Position numbers and translations under genes: made by a program. A stretch of 64,000 nucleotides of DNA from Eleginops maclovinus (lineage: Eukaryota; Chordata; Actinopteri; Perciformes; Eleginopidae): contig NC_086350.1 in the NCBI RefSeq assembly GCF_036324505.1, forward strand, positions 18,527,532 through 18,591,531. Reading direction: 5' to 3'. The notes beneath the pieces are model-generated. The model had not been told where the DNA came from. It did no database searches and saw nothing but the letters and a program-made list of their open reading frames with translations. Below, in pieces: positions 15,001 to 27,517 of this stretch. How positions within the stretch are numbered: the stretch's first letter is position 1; each line of letters opens with the position of its first letter.

Positions 15001-17601
15001 ACAGTTGTTTGTGTTTTCTTTCCTTTTAAAAGGAACCCCTTACCCTGACACGTCTGGAAAATAGCACCAAACCTGAAAAACCCAAACATATCAGACGAAA
15101 GACGGTGGCAGACAGCTTCATTGCACCACTTCTGGATACCAAAAGCACACAATACCCTTTATCAAAAGGTATGAATTACTATGAACAGTAAATCTGTTTA
15201 AATATTTATAGATGTGATAATAAATATTCCTAGCCATGGATCATTTAACTTTAAAATAATGCTTAAGATAATATATAGTTAAACCAGGGATTTCGTGTTT
15301 CATTGCCTATTTTTTCTTGCGCTCTCTTACCTACACAGGTGTGCAGATAAACCGACTGAAGCTGAACTGTTTCGCGGATCCATCGCCAGTCTCATTCCCT
15401 AGTTTGACTTTGTTTGTGTAAATCTGAACTGCATTATGGACAGTGTTTATCCCTTGAAATGTGCGACACCTCACAGCAACAAATCGGAAACCCAGCTCCA
15501 GGTCAGATCGGTGGAAAACAATAAATTGCAGAACATGGGTCAGCAAACAGTTCCACATCAGTCGGTTGATCTACACACCTGTACTGAAGAATGCAACAGC
15601 CATGATCTATGGCAGCAACGGGGAGAGCAGAATCTTCTGTATTCAGCCTGAAAAGTTGAAACAACTAGCTAGCTAGCTAACATGTGAGATATACAGGATA
15701 ACATGACTAATTATAGGGCATCATGGTTCAATCAATTCACTCTGAAGTTGACCAAGCATAAAGTTGACTGAATACAACATTTGTAAAAGAAAGCTTTGCA
15801 TATTGAAGCAGAAAAGCATTAGAAATGTTCAGGTAAACTTACTTTTAATGGCATCTTTTTTTATTCATTTTGATTTTGGCGGGCTCCACTCTCCACACAA
15901 AGGGCTATGAGTTACATGAAAAGGATAGCTTGTAGTGACAAACCCATATATATTTTTAGACCTACTCTGCAGTTTCCTCTGGCTGTACTGCACTTTTAAG
16001 CGTCTACAGCTAATTGATTTGGTTTTACAGCCTACAACTTTACTTTCTTTCATAGCTTTCAATAGCATTGTTTCCAGACGCAGCACAGTATTTTTTAAAA
16101 CAAACTGTGGATTGGTGACTTGATTTTTAATGTTATGTTCTAATTCCTTTAAGTCAGACTTCTAATTTGCCATCGTAGATATGTGTGTGATGGAGAAAAA
16201 GCACCCTCGAAACTTCTCTCTGGACGTCCACCCATACATGCTGACCATTCGTAAGCCCAAGGTGGATGCAGCAACAGCCGAGCCTCTGCCCCCAGTGCTC
16301 AACATGGATACAGTGTACCTTGAAGGCACACACACTATCGTTCATGTGTCAGGTTCAATTACAGGTAAGCTTGAACTCTCCTTTACTTGCCAGGATATAC
16401 ATATTTTACTCAAACTATTGGGTTCAACAAATTAGCATGCAGCATTCCATCTCATCGAGCTGTACCTTGCATACACACCTTGGGGTGGAAATAGCTCAGG
16501 CTCCGAGTGTGGACTGGTACCTGGAGAGGTGCAGTCCTCCTCTTGATCACTACTGAGGTGTAACTTGGGCAAAGCATCGAACCCCCAACTGCTCCCCGGC
16601 ACCGGAAAAACATGGCCGTCTTTTTGCTTTAAAAGAAGTGCATGTGTGCTTTCTTTTTCTACTTAAATGTAACACACTTTGTGTTGCTCAGGTGCTTTCA
16701 GACAAATAGTTCATAAATAACTCTTTTGGTTCTTTAGGTTCCCCCACGCCAAACAAGAGTCGCACTAAACAAAAATCGCAAGTAAATGAGAATTTGAATT
16801 AATATTTCACTAAAAGAGAGTCATGCTGAACGTGAGTCGCGCTCAAAGGAAGTCACGCCAAATGAGAATTGCACTGAACGACAGTTTGATTTAAAATTGC
16901 GCAGAGTGATAGTCAAACAAAACAAGAGTCGCACTTAATGAACGTTTGAAAGAGAATTACATTAAGCGAGGCTGGAGTAGAGTTATCCTCACATGCACGA
17001 CCCAGAAGCATGACTTTGATTCACTCCAGCTTGAATTCAATGCTTGAAGTCAGTAATGTGTTCCTCTGAAGGAGTGAAAAACAATGATTAATTCTTGAAT
17101 CACAACAAAATGTGCTTACATTGAATGGCAGCAGGAGAAATTATCTCTCAAGAAAGGGGGGGGGGGGGGGCTGCCAAAATGTTACATTTGAGACTGACTT
17201 TTTCCTCTCTCCCTTTCCCATGTCCAATATTTCCTTCTTGTCTTTCAGAAACGAAGGTTTGCTCTCCAAAATCGACCAATATTGCCTTTTCTACGATGAC
17301 CTTGCCCACCACTACTTACGTTAATGGTGTAAGCCCAAACCCTCCCTCTAGTGAGGACCCCCTCAGTCCCAAGTCCTCTCCAACCCCTCTCCCCCTTCCT
17401 CTTCCTCCTCCTTCCCCTCTTAGGGAGCCTCTCATTCAGGCGGAGAACCCTGAGTGTCCACCACCAACCATGACCAGAGCCCCTACACACCAGCTGATGA
17501 GCATACATCATACTCTGTTTGAGGAAGAAGAGGATGAGGAACACCGCAGGGATAGACTGGCAGAGAGACCCGGGGAGCTCATCACTGCTGGGGAATGTTG
17601 A
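12082..17601 (+). CDS. panx2: Pannexin-2
   Basis: Pannexin-2 forms large-pore channels, mainly in neural and glial membranes. Coding exons are 12082-12310, 13605-14719, 15033-15168, 16179-16364 and 17249-17601, giving 672 residues (human 677). The start gives MQNILDQNLDMATALLAGEK, matching the family N terminus. TM1 lies near residues 53-71 (VVTIGTVIIPILLVTLVF). Extracellular loop 1 has Cys82, the N-glycosylation sequon at Asn87 (NFT) and a CW motif. Further membrane segments follow near ALLAFAGIMYIPALGWEF, AIICLSSIPISYLSAYY and IALLCTMNLIILLNLLHLFV. Cys-containing loop 2 and the conserved FCDINILAMFCNENRDHIKS stretch are intact. The long cytoplasmic tail keeps KRPRKKMKWIP and HPRNFSLDVHPYML. 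The C-terminal exon is Pro/Ser-rich and ends GELITAGEC. The human tail after the corresponding GDLIAIP is missing, so an alternative terminal exon is possible. Confidence 0.97.
16480..16606 (+). mobile_element. tRNA-derived SINE fragment in panx2 intron 4
   Basis: A degenerate piece of a tRNA-type SINE. A box-A-like AGCTCAGG is joined by a deletion to GTGTGGACTGGTACCTGGAG and then a body ending GAACCCCCAACTGCTCCCCGG. The body matches the reverse complement of the copy at 44775-45045 (GCCCGGGGAGCAATGGGG). The family is common in teleosts, which I recall rather than searched. Confidence 0.65.
16749..16977. repeat. Degenerate ~15-bp tandem repeat
   Basis: About fourteen diverged copies of a 14-17 bp unit close to AACGAGAGTCGCACT can be parsed. 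Copies include AACAAGAGTCGCACT, AACGTGAGTCGCGCTC, AAATGAGAATTGCACTG and again CAAGAGTCGCACTT. The tract lies between two panx2 exons. It is an old minisatellite and is described further under findings. Confidence 0.7.
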
Positions 17602-19480
17602 AGGAAGAGAAGAAGAGGGACGCTGAACAAGATTCCTCTTGCCCACTCTACACTGCGCACATGACCACCATGTCAACCACTTCCTATTGACAGTCACCTC
17701 TACTCTTAAAATCAACTCACACGCTTCTGTGATGGGAGGATTAGACAGTGAGGACACAACATGGAAACTCTGGTAGTGGCAAAAGAAAAATGAGTGAAAC
17801 CGCAAAATTACTCCGAGGGGATAAAATAAACGTTTGTTCATATTTGATAATGTTGACCAGAGTACTGCTGTAGGAAATGATGTCACATTCATGTCTCAGG
17901 ATGATTGTGTACAGCTCAAATGAAACCAGCAGTGGTATAATTCAACAGGGTGCTACAGTGCAGGGTCAAACAGCTATATTAAAAAGGCTTAATGAAAGGA
18001 TAAGCAGCAATGAGAGGTGAGTGAGCTTTAAAAAAAACAAATTAAAAAAGACACACACCTTAAAAGAAGACAGCATTTCAGCTTCAAACTAAAATGTATT
18101 TTAAACACATATGATATAGCGCTTAGTCCCTTTATCCCAATAGCCAGGTAGAAAGGTAGCTTACGCAATACAGTTGAGATCTGCACAATTAATATGCAAA
18201 AGATCACAATATATTTGTGGCAATAATGTATGCGCTTACAGCATCATATCTCACAGAACGCTGTATACATGTATCGACACTGTATATGACTCAGAGTTTG
18301 TGTAGATAATATAACACGTTTCATGGCTTTATTATTGCCATTTCACCGCTGATTAGGAACGTGTATGATATCTTGACTCCACTATATTTGCACGTCATTC
18401 ATAAAAGGTCAATTGGCATATTATATACAGGAATAGCAAAAGAACAGACTCTACAATGACAGAGTGCTGTTGTGAGGTGACATGAAACTACAACATTGCT
18501 CTGAGATACCTGTTTTGTCTAATAGGTAACGGTTATCTATGACAGAATGGCAATGGCGTGGTTTTTTTCTTCTTTAAAAAGCAGATACAATATAATGATT
18601 GGAGTTGGACCCAGTGGTAAAGTATCTGACTATTGTGTTCAGCTGGCTTCTCGTGGAAGTGCTGTGATGTGATGTGAACGAAGTGATGAGTAGATGTAAT
18701 ATCCCACTGGAGGGTTTATTACTAGATGACTAAGTTATTGAATGCCATCTGCTGTCTCAGACACAATCTAAATGTATCCAGTAGTTCTGCCCCGCATTGT
18801 GCAAGCATATGAGCAACTTAATTGTTAAAATGGTTTGCCTGTGATATGAAGTAGAAACCATGCATACGGGGTGTCGTAGCACTCTTCACAATAAACGAGT
18901 GAGTGGACAAAGAGATGGGTGCCTACCACGACCTCTCACATTTTCAGCCACATGAATACAGGAACTGTCTGCACTGACTTACACACAAATATGACATCTA
19001 CTGTAGAAGACATTAGTGCTGTCATCTTGGGTTTACCTAGAATATCGGTAGACATATGCATACTATACTCATTACTCACCTTTTATCTGGGGCATACAGT
19101 AAGCATACTGTGATGAGAGACAGCATTTCTTTTCAATTATCTGTTGGTGGAAATACCAATTAATCCACTTTGTTTTCATGTTGGCTAAAAGTCCCCTTGT
19201 TAGACTAATAAAGCACACCAAATGCATCCAAAAGCACTTTAAGACTTGTAGCACGAGTATGTGTTAGAGCATGGTATATGTTAAAACACAGCTCTGCTTA
19301 TAAATTATTTTTTTTCTGTGTAGATTTTAACATTGAGACAATAGAGAAGGCAAATCTGTGACAGTCTTACTGTTAGTGGAAACGTGGAGAAAAGAGTCCA
19401 GACTTTGATTGTAATGTGTGAAATGTTATAATGGAAAGTAAATAAAAACATTTTCACTATAAAAATAAATGTGTGAGTCC
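17602..19480 (+). other. panx2: panx2 3' UTR (long)
   Basis: No other coding sequence follows the panx2 stop. Poly(A) signals AATAAA occur near 17825, 18892, 19441 and 19464, the last two forming the most convincing cluster. A long 3' UTR is plausible for this gene. Where it ends is inference. Confidence 0.45.
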
Positions 19481-19779
19481 CAACAATGAATCACTACATG
19501 TACCAGAAAGCACTGCGGCTGTCAGATTCAGCCGAAAAGTCGCTGTACTGCAGATGTAGCGGCAAGGAGCACACTGACATACTGGCTGGCTTTACCAGTA
19601 AGTTGTTGATATTTGTTTCAAGACAACTGATGTGTATGACAGCAAATGTATTGTAGGTAATAGTGTCCGCTGTTATTGCGAAATGTATCTGTTCCAACGT
19701 TTACTTTCTGACGACATACTTACGGGGCTTGCTAGCTTTAAATTAGCTGTTATCATCATCCGGTAACTAGCCATGAGGC

Positions 19780-20325
19780 CTCAGTAAACCATGAAACCAA
19801 GCAGAACTGGATACAGCGTTAGAGGAGGGACGCCGTTCATTCCTATGGGAGTCATACAGTGGCATATGAAGCTCTAAATGGAGCGACTGTAGATTCAGAA
19901 AGTACCAGGATCATCCGGGTCCTTTTGCTTATACAGCGTGGGCAGCTGATTTTTCCTTAAGCCCCGCCTCCGATGTCCCGTTCTCGACTCAGTCAAATGA
20001 ATGGAGAGAAATTGGAATGGGAAAAACTCTGGATTCGGCTTTTAGCGCATTTAACAACTTTTACACCGTAATGATTTAAATGAGGGCTATAAAGAAGTTC
20101 GTGTTGGGTAGTTTAGTTCTGAAAATAAATGATACGCTTATTTACAAACGTCTCTTTCCCAATGCACGGCAATGGGAAAAAGTATGGTTCGGCCAAAATG
20201 ACGTAACGGAAGTTGTAGTAACACCGTTTGACCACTACTCCCATTCAAAAAATCGCCTTCAACGCCGGCGCACTTCCTGGGGGCTTCCAGTAAAGCAACA
20301 CGCAATGGTTGGTAAGCAGTTCCGT
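19780..20325. repeat. Probable dispersed repeat upstream of trabd
   Basis: A non-coding block of mixed composition with CpG-containing segments. It contains phrases such as CCGTTCATTCCTATGGGAG, CAAATGAATGGAGAGAAATT and CACTTCCTGGGGGCTTCCAG. I recall similar blocks scattered in percomorph genomes. No terminal repeats were found. It stops about 300 bp before the trabd start codon. Confidence 0.4.
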
Positions 20326-20651
20326 ACCTGGAAGTAAAGCTAGCTAACCTGCACCCTTCAATTCACTTCGTATTTAGCTGCGCGGAGCCTTGTGTATCTA
20401 ACATTTCTTCGTGGTGATAACCTACAACGTTACATGTTTTATTTATTCTAATGTTAATAAATCAGTGGCAGTTTTGAAACTACCTTTGACGCCACAGCAT
20501 GACATTTGTAAGCTGCGTTTACACTGCGTTTTAAAGCAACGTCAGCAGTCACTAAGGCTTCACTGTAGCCAGCTGTTTCCGTGAACGTCCCACTGCGGAG
20601 CGGTAACGCATGTCTTCATCCTGCTCTCTGTCAGCTTTCAGTGCTCCAAAC

Positions 20652-23600
20652 ATGGACCAAGACAACAATTCAGAGGTTTGTAACACTTCTAAGCATTGTG
20701 TTTGTGCGGGTCTGTGAGTGAAAGAGGATATGTTGTTGACTGATGTATTGCCAGATGCTCACACTGGATACCGTGTTGGGTGTTTTATTATGATGTAGCT
20801 TGTGATAAAACATATGTTATACTGTTGCTATTTTTAATTTGTTTCTCAACCATTACAATATGAATTGCAAACCCCAAGCAGTTACCCAAGTATGTGCAAT
20901 CAGCCTGTCTTTCTTAAACTGGCTAGACTTGGAAAGGTATAATCTCTTAATCTTGTACAGATGTAGCATGCCCTGTGTTTTAAATAGCTTATTGTTTGCT
21001 GTTTTTACATCTAACAGGATGAGTCTGTTGGCCCATCTGAGGACCCTTCAGAAGATGAACTACCCTCTCTACCTCCAGGACTCTGTAAGCTTTTTAAAAA
21101 TATGTCGTAATATCTTTCTTTTAAGTGCCATGTCATGTCTGTGTTACGGAAATTCAATATCATATTTAACATGTTTTGGGTATTTACCAACCTGTCAGTT
21201 AATTTCAGCAGGCTTGTCCATATCTATTTCTAATTTAAATAGTATATGTTTGGGACAAAATTATAAGTATTTTATACATTATTTGCTCTGTACAAGAGTA
21301 GGATTTACGACTTAAATTCCTTGAGCAATGGAAGATTAACTCCACATAATCACACTTCACACCTCAATAATGCAGTTTTACGTCACGAAAACGCATGTGC
21401 TGATGGTTCCGTTAGGGTTCTCTTTAATATACTTTTTTCACACGTCCACATACTGTTAAAAAACTGACTTTTCTTCTGGTGTGCATGTGGTACCTCGACA
21501 TGTCAACATTTACTTACCATTCGTAACCCAATTGTGAAGTGTGATTTTCTGGAGTTAATTTACTCCACCAATAGCAGAGACACTTATGTGAAAATAACTG
21601 CAGTGTAAAATACTACAACTTTTTTTTAACTTTTCAAATTTGTTTAAGATTGAAAATGTATTCTTCCTATAAGGTTATAGCAGTAATTGTAAGACATCCA
21701 ACACTATAGTTGTCCCCTTGTATATTCAAGCCCCTTTTAAAAACTCTCTTTCATTGTGTTCAGCGGATGGTGAGGCAATGGAGCTGCTTTGGCAGCTGCG
21801 ATCCCAGCGCCGCCAGTCGTCCCCTGAGCTCCCAGAGACGGTATCCGTTCTTACGGCTCCTGACGGCAGCCTCCTCTATCTGGTGGGCACTGCCCACTTC
21901 AGTGACAGCAGCAAAAAGGATGTGGCTACGGTGAGCCAATGAGAATTTACAACAGGATTTGTACATTACGCTGTCCCACTAACACCCTTTTAAATGTGAT
22001 ACACTGTGATTTGTCAGTGAAACAATGGAGTAACTCTGTGAATGTGCTGTACAGTAGCGCCTGGGAGATGAGTTGGCCCGCCTGTTAGTACTGTAATTAG
22101 GTTGGCATTCTTGTTTTGCCAAGCATAAGTGTTGTTTTTTCCTCATTGATTTTCAGTTTTTACTTCCTCCCTCACTGCTCATTTGCCAGTTCATTCTCTT
22201 TCTTGCCCACTATGTCTCTGTTTCTTAATTTCGCATACCCCCTCTCTCCCTGAGTCACAGACGATCCGCGCTGTGCAGCCAGACGTGGTGGTGGTGGAGC
22301 TGTGCCAGTACAGGGTGTCTATGCTGAAGATGGACGAGGTTACACTGCTGAGGGAAGCCAAAGACATAAACCTGGATAAGGTTCAGCAGGCCATCAAACA
22401 GGTCAGACTCAGAAAGATGGGACTTGCAGTAACAACAGCAATAAAGAAAGTACTGTATATATTCTGGATAGGTCAGTAAGGATGTTGTTTAAAGTGATGC
22501 ATGCATGCACTCATTGTTAATGGTGAAACTAATGTCTCTGATGCAACAGGAGTAAGTGTTTTATAAGAATAAGTAAGCATTTATTTAGTTTTTTCTTCTT
22601 GTTTTTTGTATTATGTTGATGTGTACCCTAAAGTCTGTGTATTTCAGAACTCGTATTTAAACAATGATCTCTGAAGGCATAACTGTGTTTCTGTGAAAGT
22701 TTATTTTTGTCCTCTGTGTTTTTTAGAATGGGCTGATGTCCGGCCTCATGCAGATTCTCCTGTTGAAAGTTTCAGCTCACATCACAGAGCAACTGGGCAT
22801 GGCTCCTGGAGGAGAGTTCAGAGAGGCCTTCAAAGAGGTAAGTCAAGCACAAAAGATGTACATATCTAAAAAAGGTGGACAGTGGTTGTATATTTTTTGT
22901 GTTTATTTTATTATGTTTTATTCGTGACGTTTGTCTTCTCTCCCAGGCTGGACAAGTACCATTCTGTAAATTTCACCTTGGCGACAGGCCGATCCCTGTG
23001 ACATTCAAGAGAGCCATTGCAGCTCTCAGTCTGTGGCAGAAAGCCCGTCTGGCATGGGGTCTTTGCTTTCTCTCTGACCCAATCAGGTACAAGATTATCT
23101 TTTATGATATTTTGTCTTACCACACCATTTTTTGAGTCTTTGTCAATATCTATTTCTAGATACTGCTTTAAGTAGAGAATAGAGAAGTGCTGTATTTAGA
23201 CGTCCTGAGATGATCGAGAGGGCGGTAAAAATGTAATTGTCAATGTTTTGCGCTGGAATAACATGTAGCTACAGTAAATGTGTGAGCATGATGGTTAACT
23301 GTGACCTCTGGGTAGGACTAGGGAATGTACACCCACACATATCTTACAGAGTACATGCAACTCTGCCAGTTCTTCCTCCTACTGCTTATGTCTGTGAGAT
23401 CTGACTGTAAGCTTTCTGCGTGAAGTGTTTGAATCCATCTTTCGACATTTCTTGAGCCTGCTTTATTCTCTGCCTGGCAAGGGAGACCTAACCAGAAAAT
23501 ATGTTTTGCAGTACAGTATGTTTAGTCCCCACTAACTTCAGCCGTTCACCCATTGAGCCTCTGATTTGTTTTTTTCTAGACTGAAAACATAACAGGTTGA

Positions 23601-25155
23601 CAATGGTGTCAAAGGCTTCTCCAAGTGCAATACAGCACTACTTGTAATAAAGTGCAATTAAAAATGACCTATTAATGCGTCTTTGAGCACTTTGACAAGC
23701 ACTATATAGATATTATTTATTATCATTATTATTATTATTATTATTATTTCAACTGTATGAAGTTTTATTTCACCTTTTTTTTTTACATCTTGTGTACAGA
23801 TGTGTTAATAGTAGGCATTAAACAATGTTTAAAAAAATATTAAATTGAACATGATTTGGAAAAATCCTGCAATCTTCATCTGACCCAATCCTTTTTGACT
23901 GTTTGTCCCTCATGCTTTACTTTATGCTGTCGTTATGTGTTTAGTAAAGAGGACGTGGAAAAGTGCAAACAGAAGGACCTGCTCGAGCAGACCATGTCAG
24001 AAATGATCGGGGAGTTTCCTGCTCTGCACCAGACCATCGTTGCTGAACGAGACATCTACCTCACACACACGCTTCGCCAGGCTACACGCTGTGTGGAGGC
24101 CCCCAGTAATGCCCAGAGTGCGTATCATGACACTGTTATACAAGATAATGATGACGTTTTCGCTTTGGAGATTTTTAGCTCTATAAACCTGTTCTTTACG
24201 GTTTCACCTGTATGTAAATTTGGGTTTTATTCACATCATAATGTACTGCTATTCATTTTGGTTGTTTGACAGATAGATTGCTCATAAGTCTTGAACATTT
24301 AATTTATTTTATTTTGATTTGAATTCTTAAATATTGCTTCAGATATAGATTTTCCTTAACAAGACGTGTCAACCTACTGTGTAGTCTAACTCATGAAATA
24401 AATAGTTGCGTAAAGCAGACCAGTAATGACAGTGTGGTTTGAATGCCACAGACACTGTTGATCAACATGCTGAGTCATATGGTGTATAAAGAGGGTGGAA
24501 CTGTTAACTTTACTTAGTTTAAAAATAAATGTTGCGTTTATGAAAAGACCACAGGAATGCACACTTTGTGAATAATATAGTCAATGTTCAACACTCATTC
24601 AATTAATGCACTGTCAAAAAAGGACTGAATCCAGACAGGCCATTTATACTGAAATGTAACCCTGGTGGATTTGATGAAACATTTCTCAGTTGTGTGGTTT
24701 TGTAGAAGTTTACAGAAGTTTTGATTGGTTATGTAACAATATATTTTATACTTTTTTTTCCTCATAGAAGTGCCTGCAGTGGTGGTGGGAGTCGTAGGGA
24801 TGGGTCACGTCCCTGGCATCGAAAGAAACTGGGAGAAGGAGCTCAACATAACTGAAATCATGAGGTGAGTTTGTTACATAACAGATGTAGACAAACAAAA
24901 ACATTTTCAGTTGCTGAATATGTCTGCCTGTCTGTCCGTCTGTCCGTCTGTCTGTCTGTCTGTCTCTTCCTCAGTGTTGCGCCACCCTCACGTTTTGGCT
25001 GGGTGCTGCGTACGGTCATAAAGGGCGTGGTGATGGGAATGCTGGGATATGCCTGCTACCGTGCTGGAGGGAGTCTGGGCCGCGCCCTGCTGTCATTACC
25101 TGCAGTCGAATCTATACTGGAGACTCTACAGCCACCCCCTCTAAGCCCACAGTGA
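20652..25155 (+). CDS. trabd: TraB domain-containing protein
   Basis: This is the vertebrate TRABD protein of the TraB/PrgY/GumN superfamily, whose members are membrane-associated and related to Tiki metalloproteases. Its exact cellular reaction is not established. Exons are 20652-20675, 21018-21084, 21764-21930, 22261-22401, 22727-22837, 22947-23086, 23945-24117, 24768-24864 and 24975-25155, giving 366 residues (human 376). The TraB signature GTAH is at residues 72-75, the conserved Glu lies in VVVELCQYRVSMLKMDE near residue 99, and a second glycine/histidine motif lies in GVVGMGHVPGIE. The central block HITEQLGMAPGGEFREAFKE is nearly identical to mammals. A hydrophobic segment near the C terminus (VVMGMLGYACYRAGG) could be a membrane anchor. 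The N-terminal 55 residues diverge. The first donor is a weak GTTTGT. The start ATG follows AAAC. Confidence 0.96.
23640..23750. repeat. Dispersed repeat tail with (ATT)n
   Basis: GCGTCTTTGAGCACTTTGAC and AAGCACTATATAGAT are followed by an ATT trinucleotide run. This looks like the 3' end of a common teleost retroposon ('...aagcgctatataaat...attatt'). It lies in trabd intron 6. Confidence 0.5.
24921..24966. repeat. (TGTC)n tract serving as polypyrimidine tract
   Basis: A tetranucleotide run of TGTC with some CCGT variants ends eight bases before the acceptor of the last trabd exon (AG at 24973-24974). It therefore occupies the position of the pyrimidine tract. Confidence 0.85.
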
Positions 25156-26720
25156 CATGACCTTTGACCTATCAACACAATGCATTTTTCACCAATGGCC
25201 TTAAAAATAGGACGATGGGCTGGAGGAAAGGTTTCATCAGCCCAACATATGAACTCACAAGGACCTCAGGGGGTTAAAACCTCCCACCTCGTATTGATGT
25301 CCCTGTACACGCAGCAGGGCCGTACTGCCAAAGAAACCATGACAGTACTCTTTGTTTTCTTTCATATTTTGAGCAAATCCTGCATTTTGTAAGGTTTGCA
25401 AAGGCCAACAATTCTCTTTGAATAGATTTACTTTACATAGACAGAATTTTTATTTGAAAAAACCAACAGATTTATCTCCAGTCAGGTGCCCTGATTGGAC
25501 ATTTTCTCATAGACTCACTTTTTAATTGTGTTATTCCTTCCTCCTTTCCGGTGCCAGCCAGAATATTTTGTAGTAGGCCCATATCAAGTCCAGCACTTTA
25601 TAAGATATTTACATGCAGCCTATGGAAAGGAAAAGAGTTTCAAATATCAAGTCAGTCAAAACTTGACTTAAACTCAATAATAGAATCGAAGACTGGAGCA
25701 GCAAGCAACGTTCATGGTGTGAGGTAAATGAAAAAAATGTGTAAATTGGATGGCTGACCATCATTTTCTTAAATCTAAAAAAAATTCACCATTCTTTAAA
25801 CATACATAACACGTAGTTGTTTCCTATGGTCACAGTCCTGCCCACAGCAACAGACAAGTGCCTCATGGTTCAGCACTAAGGGCTAATGATGTACTGAATG
25901 GAATGGCAAAAAAGTGTTAAATGCATCTTACACCGACAACAACCACAGGCCAATGCAATTTTATAATATTTTGTCTTCATGTAATTCTATATAGGGCCTA
26001 TTTTATAAATACTGCTTCCCCAAATATTGACTATCGACTTCTGTTGTCTTGGCTTCAGATATGACTCGCATGACTTTTACATTAATTGGGACCTGACGAA
26101 GGACAGGCATAAATGTTCCTCAGGATGAGCAACGCACTTAAATAATAATTTGTGTAATTGATTGTACCTCCAATATGAGGCATCCTCATTTGTTGGCTCT
26201 AACTGGCTGCATCTGTGAGTAAGGGTTCATACTTGAAAAATATGCATCTTTTACAGAAAGACATCTCTCAATAACTCCATGAGAATGTCATTCAGCGCAC
26301 CAGCTGTTTCTACTTTTGTGATATAATTGTGCATTATGACTTGCCTGTGTGATTGTAAATTACCAATGGGTATTGAGTTGATAAAAAAAACACATTATTT
26401 TTGTTTTAGTGAGGATTGACCGTGATGATTTCTGAGGTGACATTTCTTATGGACATGCTTTGATTACTATGAAGGAAACGGATGGTTTCGATTGGTCAGA
26501 GTTAGGAGGTAAAGCCTTACACTGCTATCACTGCTGCCTTCGACCCTCAGATTGCCTCATCTGCTGAGGCTTTACAGAAGATTACCAACACTGACATGTA
26601 TCCATACAGAGCTGCTTATTGCATGTGTACAATTTGACTAAATGACATGCCGTTCACTTTTGTTACGTAAAAGATGTCCTAATAAATCCAACAAGATATA
26701 TACTGTACATGGGCAATAAA
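25156..26720 (+). other. trabd: trabd 3' UTR and flanking DNA
   Basis: No coding sequence follows the trabd stop. The strongest poly(A) signals are AATAAA at 26681-26686 and another about 25 bases later, so the 3' UTR could be about 1.5 kb. An earlier cleavage site cannot be excluded. Confidence 0.4.
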
Positions 26721-26887
26721 CCAACATAGATTTATCAGGTATTCCCAATCTTAATTTTAAGTGATTGTATGTACAGTAATAGAATTGTTAAAATGTATTC
26801 ATAAGAGACATGGAGTTTATTGCTGTCTTTAATGTGTGAAAGGCTCCAATGGAATTATCTTGGACTAGAGTAAATTAAGTAATGCCT

Positions 26888-27517
26888 AGGGATGCACCGA
26901 TTGCAAAAATGTCGGCCGATGCCGATACCGATGTTAAGAATAACATTGTTGCCGATACCGATGGCCGATGTTTTACTATGTAAACTGTAATGGTAGCACA
27001 ATGCAGACTAAGGCAGCCTATCCCTTTAAGAGAGAGAGTGGGGGATACGTGTCTGCATGTGTAAGCGCGAGAGAGAGGTTGAGCGAGCCATAGTAGTTAA
27101 CGGGAGTAGCAGCAAGTATAACAAAGTCACAAATATATACGACGGCCTCCCAAGAACACTGAAGAATGGATTTAATTTACCGATCCTCCAGACACCCGGT
27201 ACACGGGGCAGAAGTTCTGCAGCATGCGCAGCATGTTGCAGCAGCTCCTTGCAGAGGAGAGGAGACGCCCCCCCGAATGACTTTAGAGTTACGGGAGACC
27301 TACAGTCACTGTCACTAATCCTTTAAGATGATGCCCTGACTTCAGATTTAAAAACAACAACGCTAATGCGACTTCTCCCGGTCACGTAGCAACACATAAA
27401 CATCGGCGACTGCCATCGGTGATGTCACCTTATTTTACCGATGTGCCGATGGTGGTAAATAGGACTAACATCGGCCGATGCCAAACTTAAACATATTGTG
27501 TCCGTCCCTCATTTCCA
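26888..27517. mobile_element. Non-autonomous hAT-like element
   Basis: It begins TAGGGATGCACCGATTGC and ends near CCGTCCCTC, whose complement GAGGGACGG is a degraded mate. Subterminal GGCCGATGCCGATACCGATG-type repeats face each other (26930-26970 and 27405-27480). The interior has no transposase coding. Terminal motif and subterminal repeats suit a hAT MITE; I did not find a clean 8-bp target duplication. Confidence 0.6.

Noticed and set aside
27057..27326. 89-residue open frame inside the hAT-like element
   Set aside because: Too short and without transposase motifs; the element looks non-autonomous.
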